Positions 12,034 through 26,200 of a stretch of DNA of 62,000 bases are shown here, in pieces (positions within the stretch are counted from its first letter, which is position 1; the number at the start of each line of letters is the position of its first letter). This stretch comes from Apostichopus japonicus (lineage: Eukaryota > Echinodermata > Holothuroidea > Aspidochirotida > Stichopodidae), in assembly GCF_037975245.1 (NCBI RefSeq), contig NC_092562.1, positions 14,205,521-14,267,520 on the forward strand. Reading direction: 5' to 3'. The notes under the pieces were generated by a model. That model saw nothing but the letters and a program-made list of their open reading frames with translations, was not told the origin of the DNA and did no database searches. The translations under genes were made by a program, and so were the position numbers.

Positions 12034-12470
12034 AGTTAATCATTTATTCCCATTTCGAGGGCTCATATTCTAAACAGACATGTGGGTCTACATTTGGAAT
12101 TTGTATAATCAGTGATTATTTTGTATTATTATGCCTACACATGCTTAGGCAGCAAGGATGCTGGTCTCACTGCCAAACAATAACCGTTTTTATCTTTACC
12201 TTGGCATCACAAGATGTGGATGGAACGATCACAAAATAACACAACACCGATCCCACATCCGGGTAATGTAACCTGATTTCTTAGTTAAAGTTGTTAATTT
12301 TGATTCATATAGTTGAAAAATACTGCAGAATCTTTTAAAACAAAAAGTGGATAGAAAAATACTTCTCATATCAGTTATAAGAAAAACAATTTATGCCTTG
12401 TATCTGTAATATTGTGACAAATAGCCTGTTCTTTGAAAATTGTCATAACTCGTTCATTTACAGGAATGCT
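12034..12470. other. Gene-free stretch
   Basis: AT-rich sequence with no convincing coding content. Similarity to unit 2 resumes at about 12,320. Confidence 0.5.
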
Positions 12471-12479
12471 GCATCCCGC

Positions 12480-13190
12480 AAAGAGGCTTAGGAAGGCTGA
12501 TGCTTCAGTGCTTGCGTTATATCTTTTTTAAGCTACCATCAGCGACATATTTGAAGGATGACTTCTTCAAATTGAAGACCTCACTCACATCAAGTGTCAT
12601 TCACCTATCGTGAAAAGTGAAACTTTATATAAAAGATGAACATTTTTCCAAGTTTGCAGAAGAATCTGTAGAACAATCTTCGTCGATTACCACGAAATTA
12701 AGAGGGACCACATTTTCAGACAAAGTGAAGGGAAATGTGGCATGAATGCCACAAGTAAGGTAAATGGACAAATCGTTAAGAAGATGGCAGCAACTCCTAA
12801 CTGAGGTCGATATTCAGAGGGAAGCAGAAGAAGAAATATTCCTTTTACAGCATGCCCTGGATGTTTTCCTCCCTATTAGCAACCTTGTTGGAAAGTGATA
12901 TGCCTGCAACAACCTTAGAGGTGTCCCCTGAAGCAATGACTCAAACAGCGGAACGGGCATTGCGGTACTGTGCTGGTTATGTACCATATACATTTAATAT
13001 AAAAATACAATAAAATGAAAAGCATTAAAGTTGAGGCTCAATAAGTAAAATTTTATCTTCGTGGTCTCAGGATGAAAGCTCAGCTGCAAATGCATTTCTG
13101 GTTAATTCGAATGAGTGGATTGAAATAAAAATTAGAGGTGGCAAGACAGTGTATTTACATTTTTTAAACTCATACAAGAAACCCTGAGGT
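12480..13190 (+). pseudogene. Broken copy of an unrecognised ORF (unit 1)
   Basis: Interrupted fragments align with the unit 2 copy: LRRWQQLLTEVDIQREAEEE near 12,778-12,838, ERALRYCAGYVPYTFN near 12,950-12,998, and NEWIEIKIRGGKTVYL near 13,108-13,158. Stops and frame changes separate them. I do not know the family; the duplicate near 36,465-37,100 is slightly better preserved. Confidence 0.5.
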
Positions 13191-13473
13191 GGATGGTATA
13201 CTGTTACGTGAATGGTCTTTATACTCCTCCGTGGTAAGCTTTGCACGCATAGCTACATAGCCAGTCATGTCATGAATATTCATGTGGTCTATTGGGCTTG
13301 TCTGTAATTTTGGAAGATTAAATGTTAAATAATGGGTATCACAGTCTAATTAAGGAAGATAAGGGTTTATTAAATCAATATTATCATTGAGTTAAATGCA
13401 TACAACATATCTGCATATGTTTAGGGTGATATTGTTGTTTTTGGTTAGTAAATAGTTCAAGAGATTATTGAAT

Positions 13474-15690
13474 TGAATTGAATTTATTGTCCACAATCAA
13501 AAATTCGGCTTACACAGGTCGCAAACGAAATAAAAGAAAAAAGTATAAGTATCAATAGACTGCGATACACATACATTAATACAAACATATATACAGCAAG
13601 TCCTAAATAAGAAATCTTCTCACTCGTGAATTAAAAAATATGGATAGAATTATGCACAAATGAGTATATGAAGCGGGGCCTAAGTGTACGTGGTGGGCAT
13701 AAACGCACTCCAGAGTGGTGGTAAATGTAGTGCTCAAACAAGGGGTGTGTTGAGTCTTGCATGATTTGTTTCACTTTATTGCAGACCCTCTCATGATACA
13801 AGCACTCTAACGAAGGAAGTGAACACCGATTATCCGCTGAGCAACTTTCTGAGATTGCTCAAGTATCTTCACATCGATTCTTGTAACATTGGCAAAGTAA
13901 CAAATTATGTTATACATCAAAACACTTTGAATGAGGAATTTATAGATCAAGGTCATGATTGTTTATCCACTCTGAGGTTCTTCAGTTTTCTCAAGAAATA
14001 TAGCCTCTGATTTGCTTTCTTATGTACAATTGTAGCATTACTAGACCAATCAATGTTGTTACTCAGCATGGTTTCTAAGTACTTATATTTATCTACTTGT
14101 TCTACTTGTTCCCCATGAACATAGATGGGAGCGTGAGATACTGGCTTGCGACGAAAATCTATAATCAGCTTCTTAGGTTTGGTTTCATTAAGTTGTAACA
14201 AATGATCCACCACTGGACAAAGCTTGCAATCGTGGTGGCGTATGAGTCAATGTCATCTGACAGGTAACCATGCAGTAACGACAGTATCATCCGCATATTT
14301 TATGACCCTACAATCACTGGTCATACTCTGACAGTCGTTGGTATACAGGGAAATACGAGGGAGAGAGGACACAGCCCTGAGGCGCACCTGCACTTAAAAT
14401 CATTTCCCCTGAGTAGGCATCGCCTATCTTCACCCTCTGAAGTCATGAATCCATAGGATAGTTCGGGGAGATACACCGTATGCGATTAATTTAGCTGTAA
14501 GTAAGTGTGGGACATTTGTGTTGAATGCACTAGAAAAGTTTAAATCTCACATATTGTCTATCTTTATCTAAAAGAGAGTAACGTTTTTGCAGATATGTCA
14601 ACACCGCATCATCAACTTGAACCCCCCTCCCTCCCTGCCCTATAAGCGAACTGCAAGGGGTCAATAAACTGTTCTGTAATACTGTGAGGGCGTTTCATTA
14701 TAAGTCTTCCAACATTTCATGACGTTACAGCTAAGTGAGACGGTCCGAAAAGTCATTAGGCTCAGTTGAATTCTCTTTCTCTGAGACGGGTATAACTAAT
14801 TACGTTTTCCACAGTCGTGGAATCTAGCCGATGTCTAAAGAACATTGAAAGAGTTTTGTGAATATCCCAGCCAGGATCTCATTGCATAAACCATCAGGGC
14901 ATTGTGCTTTGGTGGTTTTCAATGATCCAAACACTACCCTAACTTCATGTTCAGTAACGCAAATCTCATTGTTAAAACTCCCTTTTTATTAATTCACTAA
15001 TCAACCCACTCATTACTACATTTTTCTCAGTTGTAAAGTCCTAAAATTCATTAAACTCTTCCACGAAAGTTTGTGTGACCTCTGACTAGGGGGTTACCGA
15101 CTTCTGTCTGTATCCAGTTAGCATTTGCATCGTTTTCCATGCACCAGCAGAATTATTTTTAGCAAAGTTTCTTTCTAATTTGTCTTTGTATGTTTGTTGA
15201 CATTCTTCGACTTTACCTTTGATGCACTTCTGTACCTCGTTCACCCTTGTTTTGTTACCTTCCATCAGAGCTTCATCCTTTTCGTTGAGCAAATCTCTAA
15301 GTTCTTTGTGACCCACGGCTTATTATTCGGATAGATTTTGTATGTCTGAAGAGGGATGATTTTGTCGACAAAGAAGTTGAAATAGCTAGTGACAATGTCC
15401 GTCGCCTCGTCAAGTGAATTAGCTGATGAGAACAATAGATCCCAGTCGGTGGTATCCAGGGTGTCTCGCAGCTCATCTGTTGCTGTCTCCGTGCAATTGT
15501 ACCGTAGCTTAGTTACCGGCCGACTTCTTTTCAGCTTCTTGTACTCCACATGTTGTATTTTACTATTGAGTAGTGTATATACCAGAGTGAGACAATTAAG
15601 AAATGGATTAGTTCTTTCTATAACCAGCCAATTAACAATAAAAAATAAAATGCTTGTGCGCAGAGTTTTTCTTGTTTCCACTCGTAACCT
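13474..15690 (-). mobile_element. CR1/L2-like non-LTR retrotransposon, decayed (unit 1)
   Basis: Read on the minus strand from about 15,690: a region with NNKPWVTKNL (near 15,305-15,335) between endonuclease and RT, then NKTRVNEVQKCIKGKVEECQ and a segment ending MLTGYRQKSV. RT pieces follow: GAPQGCVLSP near 14,360-14,390, YADDTVVTAWLPV near 14,265-14,303, and a C-terminal part carrying EQVEQVDKYKYLETMLSNN. The 3' end near 13,474 has a (ATTCA)n-like tail, usual for this group. Several frameshifts and stops show it is dead. The clade is inferred from motif style only. Confidence 0.78.
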
Positions 15691-15699
15691 GGCTTGAGT

Positions 15700-16860
15700 C
15701 TCTGGTTAACTTGGTAACGATTCCCACGTTAGTAACGCTACCACTGGGGCCTTGATGTGCTGCTGTAAGGCTGAAAGGTACTTGACGTTTGGCTATGCAA
15801 TGAAGCTCAGAAAGCAACAATTAAATCACTTGAATCTGTAATGATTTTTAAACTGTGGTTACTAAAATCCCTTTGGAGTGGACATAGTGAAAATAAATCT
15901 GTGCGAAATTGTGACAAGTCATTAGCTTGAGATATATCATATAAAGCAGAAGTATTAGGCAAATAATTATGACATATGATAACATTTATGGCTCACTTGG
16001 ACGACTTATGGACCAAATACTATAGCGACTGTCTAAAGGCCCAAGCTAAAGTATTCAGAAAACAGAAGGCTATTTATTTGGCTAATTTATATAGGTCTGG
16101 TGCTATAGCTACGTATACACTTGAGTCTTGACTACGGGGCCGAGCGGTAACACATTCTCTCGATTGAGACGTTCCTGGAATAATTCTCGGTAAAAATTAC
16201 CAAAAATTCAGAAAAACTGATGAAATGCTGTAACAACTTAAATGTTAGAGTTACCATTAGTCCTTGACCTACCACAGTGCAGCACTACCACTGGTAGCAC
16301 AGTGTATCATTGCATCGTGAAACCGATTCCTACACAAAGTAGGCTATACTGGTTTCGCCGTTATTACCAACAAATGGCGCCAAACCTTTACCAATCGTGA
16401 AATTACCATGGTAACGGCCCACTCAATGATAAATTTTGACATCAGACTTTTCAGTTTTCTCCAAATTGGCAGTAAGTGCCACAACGGTATAATACAATTT
16501 TGAGAGCTAAGTGATGGATGTACACGACAAAACAATAACAAGTCGCCGAAACGATTCGCAAATCGACTAAAAAGTCATTTTTTCTAGCATAAATTCCCTA
16601 ACATTCCGTACAATATACGAAGAACACAATAGAGATTCATTTTGCATAACTTACCGGGTAAAAAAATCGGCCGAATCTCGGGTATTCACGAACTTAGGAA
16701 AAGGTAACTGTTTTTTCTTCAACAGCACATCTCCGTCGGCCTTGACAACACAAAGAATAACTACTGCGCGTGCGGTAAGAACAAGGGAAAGCCCCATGAG
16801 TAATCGGCTATATAAGGGCAAATAATAGAGGGCATTGGGAACGATTCGCCTGAGTCAGAC
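15700..16860. other. Gene-free end of unit 1
   Basis: Matches 39,710-41,905 apart from the hAT element inserted there. No coding signal recognised. Confidence 0.5.
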
Positions 16861-16905
16861 GCGAGTTCCTGCTTGCAGGAGGATCTAAATACATACATAA
16901 ATTAT
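16861..16905 (+). mobile_element. SINE 3' tail at the duplication junction
   Basis: gcgagttcctgcttgcagga plus an atacataca tail begins exactly where similarity to unit 2's right end (41,880-41,905) stops. Confidence 0.6.
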
Positions 16906-17008
16906 CTTGCATTACTATCGTTCTCCGACGATGAACCTCATCAGAAGCAGCAGAACAAGACCGTGGCCAGCTCTCCCTCTTCTTCCCACAGAGCAAGATG
17001 ACATGGTG

Positions 17009-17229
17009 TCATTCCACGGAATGATATCGACGCCGTGGTGACGATAAGAGAGCGGAGTCTTCCGTTTCTCCTTGGTCACCTTGGTCACCGTTTATCAAAA
17101 GATGATGACGATTTACATGAAAGTTGTTATTCCTTTCAGGAATGGGTTCGTCTTCTGGTGACCGGATAAGACATCTTCGGCCTCTTATGTACACGTAGAT
17201 TACTTTTGCAAGTTTCAGCAATGGTTTTC
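17009..17229 (-). CDS. Gene A exon 18: cytoplasmic tail and stop
   Basis: 221 nt beginning at phase 1 and ending at the TGA at 17009-17011. Encodes a basic stretch KPLLKLAKVIYVYIRGRRC and then a polar tail with acidic and serine-rich parts (TEDSALLSSPRRR). No known signalling motif was recognised. Acceptor ctaccgtag. Confidence 0.8.
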
Positions 17230-20200
17230 CTACGGTAGAAAATCACGAATAATATACTTTTAAGTTTCAAGAGTGAGTGGAACTATTGATCGGTATGCCC
17301 AAAACCACCCCTCAAAAGAAACATGATCATACATCAAGAACTACAAGGACGAAATGTGTATAATCGCAATCTTAATTATGAGTCATCTAACTTATGGATC
17401 TCGCCGTTGATATAGCATGGTAGAAGATTTACAACACTCAGCTAAAGTTGTTGCAATATGTAACATTTTGCTACTTAACCTAACAACAGATCTACAAATG
17501 AATTAAGAAGAAGCACTCATACAAAGGAGAGACAATCCATTGACTAACTTGATACGTTTTCTATTCTTAATTCTAACCACGTGTAGTCACTGCTGTATTT
17601 TTTGGTTGATATTTGTAATGGTCACCATAGAAGATTCTACATTTTGGTCATGGCAGCTCTTCAATTAACTCACCGAAAGTAACGCCGAGGACACCGATAT
17701 TGAGAAAAATCAATATAAATGTCATCGTTTCTTTCACAAACATGGAATCTGTTTCATTAGCTGGTACAGCAACCATTAACATGTTGAGGAAGATTGCCAA
17801 CAAAGATGCAAGCTGTAGAAGGTTTGTAAAACATAAATAAATAAATAATGGATGGATTGATGGGTGCAGAATGTCATCATAGCTCAGGCAATGGACTTAC
17901 AAACTAAGGATTGCAGGGCTCGAGTCCAGGCCAGATATTACATTTTGTTCTTTTTGCGAGGCACTTTATCTCCATTATCTCTCCACATTGGTGTTTAAAT
18001 GGCGATGAACGAGGTACCTGCGTGCGCCAGTTTGCGACTGCACTCTATGGGAAGTCCCCCAGCGGATACGTAAATGTACCGCACAGCAGTGCCCCAGTGG
18101 CCACTTGTTGGATTTTACATGCTTTTAGTGTGACAAGTTACCAATGACCATGGTTAACCGTAGCAAAGTCGTTTGACAAGGCATTGCCCTAATACAAGAC
18201 TGTAAACCTTGAGTTTTAAATTTGGAACTCTAACTTTATGATATCTGAAATCATTGAACAAGTTTGCAATCTGTCTATATCTTCCAGTTAAGGGAACTTT
18301 TTAACATCATAATATATGTCAATAATTTGTTAATATACAATGAAATAGTATTATAGCTAAACAATAACATTACTTTAATGAAAATAAGTTATGAAAGTTA
18401 TTAAATGAAATATTTCAATTTGTTTATCAAGTTTATTACAAGAAAAGAAATATAAATACCTCCTTCATGAGAAATAGCATTCAAGTGCAGAATGTCTTAT
18501 AACTAACTTATAGAGGTACATGGACAATTCACAAGTTGAAATTGATATCAATGTGTACCTGGAGTTGTTGCTCAAACTTATCCTTCATCGGTGAAAATGA
18601 TGCATGAAGAGTAAGGAAGATAACGGCGAGGAAAATCGTGATGAAGATAGAAAGAGAGCTGCCCCATCCGAACAGAATGACAATGCATGTCTGTGAAACT
18701 TTTCTTGTAATTTCTACAATTTCCCAGTACCAAAACCGATCTTTGTAGTTCTCGTTGAGAAATCGTAACCATTTTGGATGCAATGATGATGACCTTGTAG
18801 AATCTTCAACACTTGAATCTTTACGATATTTCCACAAAAGATAAAATAATAATCCAGGAAAAGCTACAATGTATAGCGAAAATACGTAAGCAGCAATTTC
18901 GAATTTGCGATGGGTGTTTGTGTTACAATTGATGGAAAGGTCAGATCTCAGGAGGCTAACGTTGTGCAACATAGTTTCGTCTAATGTAAACGTTTGGCAT
19001 GCGGGTCTGTACAATGTAATGATAGAATTACAAGTAGAGGGATACGTGATAAACAAGCCCAAAAGAGTTGCAAATAGCAATGTATCTTGTTTGATGATAA
19101 CAACTTGACGCAATCTTTGTGAACGAGAATTCGAAGAGTCCCCTTGGAAAAACTTTGAACGTACTATTCTTAAGCAAACCGCCATAGCTGGGACTAATGC
19201 AACACTAACAGTCACAATAATTCCTATGAGAAACTCGGAATATGCATTTAAAGATACACTAGGAACGAAGCAGCTGGGTTTTATGAAAATGGTAGATATG
19301 TTAAACTGCAAGAGATCTAACCAATCAGACAGTTGTTTGAAAACCTCAGGCCAATAAAGGACGTCTAACGAGTCCCAAAATTCTCCCATCACTTGATAGA
19401 AACCAAGAACTATTTTCCCTCTTGCAAGTGCAACGTCAACAATTGAACGAGCTTCCTCGTGTCGTTTACGTCTGTACGTGTATACTACGTAAAAGCAACA
19501 GCCGGCAAGTAGGAGTAACCCTAATGCCACTTCTAATAGGAAGACCCATGTCTGAGGACATTCATGGCAAAAGTTCAGGACCTGGAAGTACTTCTCAGCG
19601 CATTCTGTACACATAAATCCCGTGTAGCCTCTATGACAATTTCCTTCAACGGTGTCGTTCTTGTTATCACATTTAAATGTTTGGCGACATGGGTGTACAT
19701 AAGCGAGAGAACCGGAAAAGGACGCTGTGGTTTCATCATAAGAATCATCAAATTTCTGTAGATTTTCAATGTACACCCTGTACTCTGTGATGTTTGATGA
19801 AGTCCAGTCCCAGTAGAATCCAGGTTCTATGGTAACGAAGTCGTTTTCGCATCTCAGTCCTGCTTGTGGACAGAGTTCACAACCACCGAATCGATCTCTT
19901 CGAAAGTAGTTATCCATACAGAAACATGCTCGATACCCAGTGTGTCGACTCTTGTTGGTACCCTCCGGGCAAACCGCACAATTGAGAGGGCTGACGCCTC
20001 CTCCTTTGGCAACGAATGTTCCATTGTTGCAGTTATTGCAAGCGATAACGTTCGGTAACCGTTGAAATTGGCCGACTTCGTCCTGGTAGAAACCACCTGA
20101 GAGAAGAAACGTCCGTTGAGTGAAGTCTTAAGTGTGCGACTTTAACATCTATGTAAGTGCAGCCGATTCACATAGATATTACAGTAACTACTGAAAGTTT

Positions 20201-23200
20201 TAAACCACAGTAAATACTGGACTGTGCTGACAAATCTGATAAATCGGTAGCATGTGCTACTAGGTTTACAGTAAGAACTGAAAATATGTGTAATCCCAAC
20301 AAATCCCAACAACTGGATTTGTTGGAATTACACATATCCTCAGTTCTTACTGTAATCCTAGTATCACATGCTACCGATTTATAGTACGATCCAGTTCTTT
20401 CTGCGATACGAAACTTAAAGATATACATTACTAACTGTGTTCTCAGTGTGTGTATGTGGGTGGTAAGTGACATTATTCCAAATGAAGATGACAGCAATTG
20501 ATTTCAAAGTCAATAAAAAGCGAAGTCAATAATAATCTGGAGGAGCTAGCTTCGTAGACGAGGAGAGGAGAAGTAACGATAAATGACTGCATGAATTTAA
20601 TAAGCCACCTATTACAATAAATACATGGATTGAAATTTACTCACCACGTGGACACGGTATACAACCTTTACGGCCTTGCAGGTTTGTATAACTTCCCTGA
20701 GCACATGCCACGCATGTATAGCGACGAAGAAATCTAGGTTCAGTTTGTGTGCAGTTAAATCCTCTCTGCAACAGACTGTCTCTTTGATAAGGGTCTATTA
20801 CTTTAATCGTTGTCTGAAAAGTGTTTTCTACACAATCACTGTAAAAGACAAAACCCGAAGCGTAGTCCTGTTTGTTATGCTATTGTAGTCAGACATTTAG
20901 GATAAACTATGAAATGCTACCTTTAAAACACAGAACATTCAAGTGTATGAAGTTGATAATTAAGCTATCAAACTTGCCGGTACTTTTCAGCATCTGCAGG
21001 TTAAAACCACATCCTCATAGCATTTTGTATGAAAAAGAAACATAAGATTTTTTTTCTTTAAATTGGTGATATTATGTGAATACATGGGGCAAAAACAGAC
21101 TAATTGATGGTATCAAGGAAAACTGAAAATTTGTTTGTATTTCCTATATAATAACTTATTTTTACATTAGAAGAAAGTCATTTTCAAAGAACATTGTCAA
21201 TTAAGCAAACATTCAAAATCTTTCATATCTGAGAAAAAAGAAAAGAAAAAGCAACAAGAAAATTACACGTCACACACAACAATACATTAACTTACACATT
21301 TATGTTGTACGGCGCGGTGGGAATATTTAGACCATTACATGTGAGTATGCTTAAATTCAAAGAGAAACAAGATGAAAATCAGTTAATGTCATAAATATTG
21401 ATTACTTTTCAATAGATATTTATATTTAGTCAACTTAATACAAGTTGTACTCATAATGCTAATGTTATGATACTAGCCGACCCTTTGCCCACTTTTAATT
21501 CAGTTATTTAACAGCACCAGCGGTTTACTCCATCAAAAATAATAATAATAATAATAAAAAAATCAATTGCTACCTGTTTGTGATAAATACAGTTTAAAAA
21601 TCTATAAAGGAAGCTGTTTTCAATAAACCCCGCACATCTCACTTATGTGAATATGATGTTATGAATTACTGTGATTGCAATATAATTAATTACGGCATAT
21701 TCACATGCAGCGCAACTCACATTTCACCATTTTCTTGAATTCCTTTGAGAAATTCAACAGAAAGATGATGGACCGGATTTCTCTGAGCTTCGCTTCAAGG
21801 GGTATGAGTAAAGTGAAAGTCGTGTTATCGATTATCGATATATTAAAAATAATTATACCGATGACAACGATGATAACGATGATAATGATTATAATGAAGA
21901 TAATGATAATATCGATAATAAGCATAGGAAAAAAAAATAATAATCATCGTCATAAAAAAAATAATAATCATCATAGTAATCATAATAATAAGTACTTCAA
22001 GTCAAAATTATAAATAGTTAGCATATCGTATTTCATAAATGAATTGGCTGTCAAACTATGGAAGTAGCAATTTGGTTCTTGTCTTAAAGTCAACCAATCA
22101 AGGATCAGGACGGTCACTGAACTACCCATTTAATCGATTAATTAATGTACAGTGAGATCAACGAGCATGCCAATCAATTGATCATTAAAACTACTACGAA
22201 GGCAGCAACAAAACAATTGACAAACTATTGAACTTTACGTAGATAATTCTGTCAACTGATCAATTGTCCATAAATACCATTGACTAAATTTCCCTCGCAA
22301 ACCAGGGAAAAGTAAATGACTTCCAACCAACAGAATTATAAAGCAGCCAACAAATCAATCCATCAAACAAAACATCCAGATCCACTTATTGAACAACAAG
22401 AATAAAACAAAACAAAAACAAATAATCATTGAACACATAAAAACAACTTTACAAAACAACAACAAAGAGCAAAATGACCTGTCAACTAGTAAAACTATCA
22501 AACCATGAAATTCTGGAAACTGAGATTCTTGTATTAGTCAACAGGTAACAGGACAATCAAATTTCATTTATTAAAAAGTCTAAAATTATCTTTAGTTCAA
22601 AAAAGGCCATTTCCTACCTTGTTTGGTGGCAAATCTACCAGCAAGAGTTCCCGGCGAATTGGCCGACGCAAGCACTGGCAGTTACGCAAATTTTGATTAT
22701 GTTTGTTATGATCGTTACCACCTGCAACTGATTCCGACGAATCTAAAAATATATACTCACATCAGCTTTGTAGGATTGTACTGGGAGTTCGGCAGGTATA
22801 AACTTTTGGTTAAATTTGCTATTTGATTTCGGAAAATGTACCTTGATAAAATGGTTAAAAGACGAAGAAGTATTATAAGGTTGTCATTTTTGCTTGATTG
22901 TAGAGACACAATGAAGTACAATAGAGTCCAATAAATAATTCATACTTTTGTACTGTACAGTTTACAGAAGATTCGACACTGTGACAATGTGTGTGCAATT
23001 ATGCTTTTTATAATTTGAAGTAGCATGGTGTACATGAACAACAAGTTATTTGACTTTGTGAATTACACTTTGAGGTACACCTAAGATATCGGTGCTGAGA
23101 ATGATATTACTCACAGAGTGTCGACGGACGTTAACGACAGCATCCCTTCTGGAATTTCGAACAAACTGTTACCGTCCAAATATCTTTGTTTTATTAAGAA

Positions 23201-26200
23201 AAGAACAGTGTCCATGAAATACATTGACAATGATTATTATGACACTTAGGTGATTGTTTTTTATCTGAAAGCATCCCCGTACCAGACATAAGATGCCTGG
23301 AGCACGTAAGTGTTCATGATGTTAGGAGCGGGGGGATGTTTTACCCTAAGAAAAATTACCTCATTCTTCCCGGTTCTTCATAAATCGCGATCAGTAACCA
23401 ACTTGATGTGTAAATCCAAATTAGGTTTAAAAAGAAGTTAATAAAGCCATTTGTGAAGACATCCTATGTCAATAGCAATAATTGCAAAGATACTTTGAAG
23501 ACATTAACGTAATAAAATCATGTGCTGGATTTGGTATTGACACAACTCATTGGAAACGGTTAGAGAATAGTGCCTTATGCAATTCCCTCTAGTCAAATGA
23601 TGCGGACATATCACTTACAGTTGTTGGAGCCTCCGCAAGTGACTGAATACAGTCGGTGGAATATATTCAAGTTTATTATCGCTCAGCGTTAGTCTCATCA
23701 TGAAGTGGTTGGTGTATTCAGATGAAAACAGTTCTTCGGGAATCGTAATTAATCGATTACTTGAAAGATCCATGTAAAGAAAACAGAAGAAAAAATAGTC
23801 AGCAACAATTAAATAGAGAGGTAGTTGCAGTCAATGATATGAAGTTGTCTGGCTTTCTCTGTACTCTCTCCTCGAATCCTGTCCTGTCGAATAAATCATA
23901 GTTGTCCACAACAATCGGTCAGAATATCATTCATTGTAGCAATATAGAATGAGCAATTCTTGTAGGGAAAATGGCACGCTTTGCAGGTAATCTTCCTGGA
24001 CGGTCAGTTTGCAGTCAATCAGCGAAGTGATAATACATGCAATATAAGCTAGATTAGGTTCTTCGAACACCAAGGAACAAATTGAACACCTAGGTTGTGG
24101 CCGGTGCTGCTACCCGGTGCTCATTGAAGCAATGATGCTTAGTGATCGGGAGGTTCGATACCCTGCCCGGGTCACAGTAAGGTGGGTCTTTCATCCAAGA
24201 CCAATCTACGGTTTAACCATCTGAAATGACTTTCTTAATTGGAAAGATTCTATATTTGAGTTGAAACTGTTGAAGAAACTGTTGAATTGCAAGCCAACTG
24301 ACGTGTAAGTTGTAATCCATAAGCCCTTGCTGGTTTTCCCCACATTTGTGGTCGCTTAAGCGTCGTTAAAATAACTGCTGATTCCTATTATGTTGTAAGA
24401 AGGTTTGGTACATATAGGCTATGTTTTGACGAGAGCTGTGAATGCATAAAATACATATATACATAAATACATATAAAAGAATTCCATCACCGCGAAAGAG
24501 AGATCTTCGTGGCCTCGCAGTCAAAATCTTTGCCGATAGATATTATATATCGATTCATGTATTGGAGAATTGATGTATCGTTTAAGAGTTTGACATGATA
24601 GGATTGTAAGAGAGTATTATATCTTAGTACTGAGGGCTCTAGCGCACACATTAAATAGTCTGCGGAAAGTAGATGGCGTAAATCTACTTAGACACGATGC
24701 AACAGTAGAATGTATATACTTACAGGTCGCGGGTTATCGAAGTACTGTTGAAAAGTTTGGTTGGTATGGAAGTAAGACTCGCATTGGACAGTACTCTGAA
24801 AACAGAGGATTAAGTAAAATGAAAGTCTTTAATCACCTGAAGTGTTTTTCAATATTCTCGCTATAGCAAACAATCGGTTCGGACTGTTATTTTCAAGTTA
24901 CCAATCACAAATCAACATAGATAATATTGCTTTTCTTTGGGCACCTTTCATACAGATTTAAGCTTATGTAAAGCTTGTGAAGCATTTAGTTTCTTCTGTC
25001 CCTCAAGAAACTTTAAAAGAGTGCTTCCGTATATACAAGTATAATATCATATAATTGTGCGATATCATTTTCCTTATTAAACGTGATTGTGCAATAATGT
25101 GCTAAACTTTCCCTTATGCTAACACTAAACATACTTGGTATTGAAATGATTACTATAATAACAGGTTATATAGCTGTGGCCAATATAACAAGTCTTACAA
25201 ACTCTGAATCGACGTCAGGTGCTTGAATGTTGAATCGTCAAGCTGTATTAAAGGGTTACTCCTGAAAGTTCTAACCAGTAGAAAGGAAAAGAGAAATGCC
25301 CAACTTACTGTTGTAATCTGATATTTTTTATATAAAATGCACGAAAATAAGTCAAGAAAAACAAACTCAATGAAATGATGGGCATTTGTTCTTTTTAATA
25401 CTACGTTATGCCGTAAATCGCAACTTCCAACCTCGCACTTTAGTGTTGCCAGATTACATTTGCCCCAAATGTTAGAATCTGGCCGTATTATACAATAGCT
25501 GTATAAAGGGGACGTACAGTTATCCTGCATCGTGCCTTGTATTTGACACTTAGCGAGTCTTTCACAGTAAAAGGAAATAGGATAATGTGTTTGTTTACTG
25601 TTGATTAAAAGCAGAGCAAAAACATTCAAAGGTTTCAAAAAATTTCCTGAAAAAAATCAAGTTAGTACTTTGGTGGAACACATATTTGTGTGAAAATTCT
25701 TGGCTAAACAAACTCTCTAATTGAAGTGATAACAAGTGAAAATAAATGAATAAATCTATCATCTAATTAATGGGATCAATGTCTAAATATGTCATTGTTA
25801 TGGTGAAGGTGAACACAATGTTTACACTTACATAGAAATCTACAAACTATTAATGTCTTACATGTAAAACAACCGAATTTGGGAATAAAACATTTCGCCA
25901 TCGATGTGGGTAATGTCATCAAATGCTAATTTTCTGTAAAACGAAAAAGAAGTTACAGGAGCGATGTTATAACGTAAGAGAACGAATGATAAACGTAAAA
26001 TATGATAAAGATGACAATGGCGATGACGATTGTAATGATCATTGTTATTAAATATATTATTATTATTATTGTATCGTCGGTAAGTTGATAACACATTTAG
26101 TTTCACTTACAAAGAAGTAAGTTTAGTACAGCCTCTGATAAGGCCTGTTGGGACGTTTCCCAGCATATCGCATTCGGACATCGTCCTGTTCATAAGAAAA

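Larger units (their letters stand above)
1..16860. repeat. Segmental duplication unit 1 (right part)
   Basis: The sequence from 1 to about 10,990 matches about 22,688-33,175 exon by exon and through most introns. From about 12,320 to 16,860 it matches about 36,118-41,905. Order and strand are the same, so this is a tandem duplication. The two spacer parts, 11,340-12,310 here and 35,736-36,115 in unit 2, show no clear match. Confidence 0.85.

Noticed and set aside
15389-15697. Plus-strand open frame of about 100 codons, repeated at 39,430-39,699
   Set aside because: It lies antisense to the retrotransposon coding sequence and has no protein-like features.
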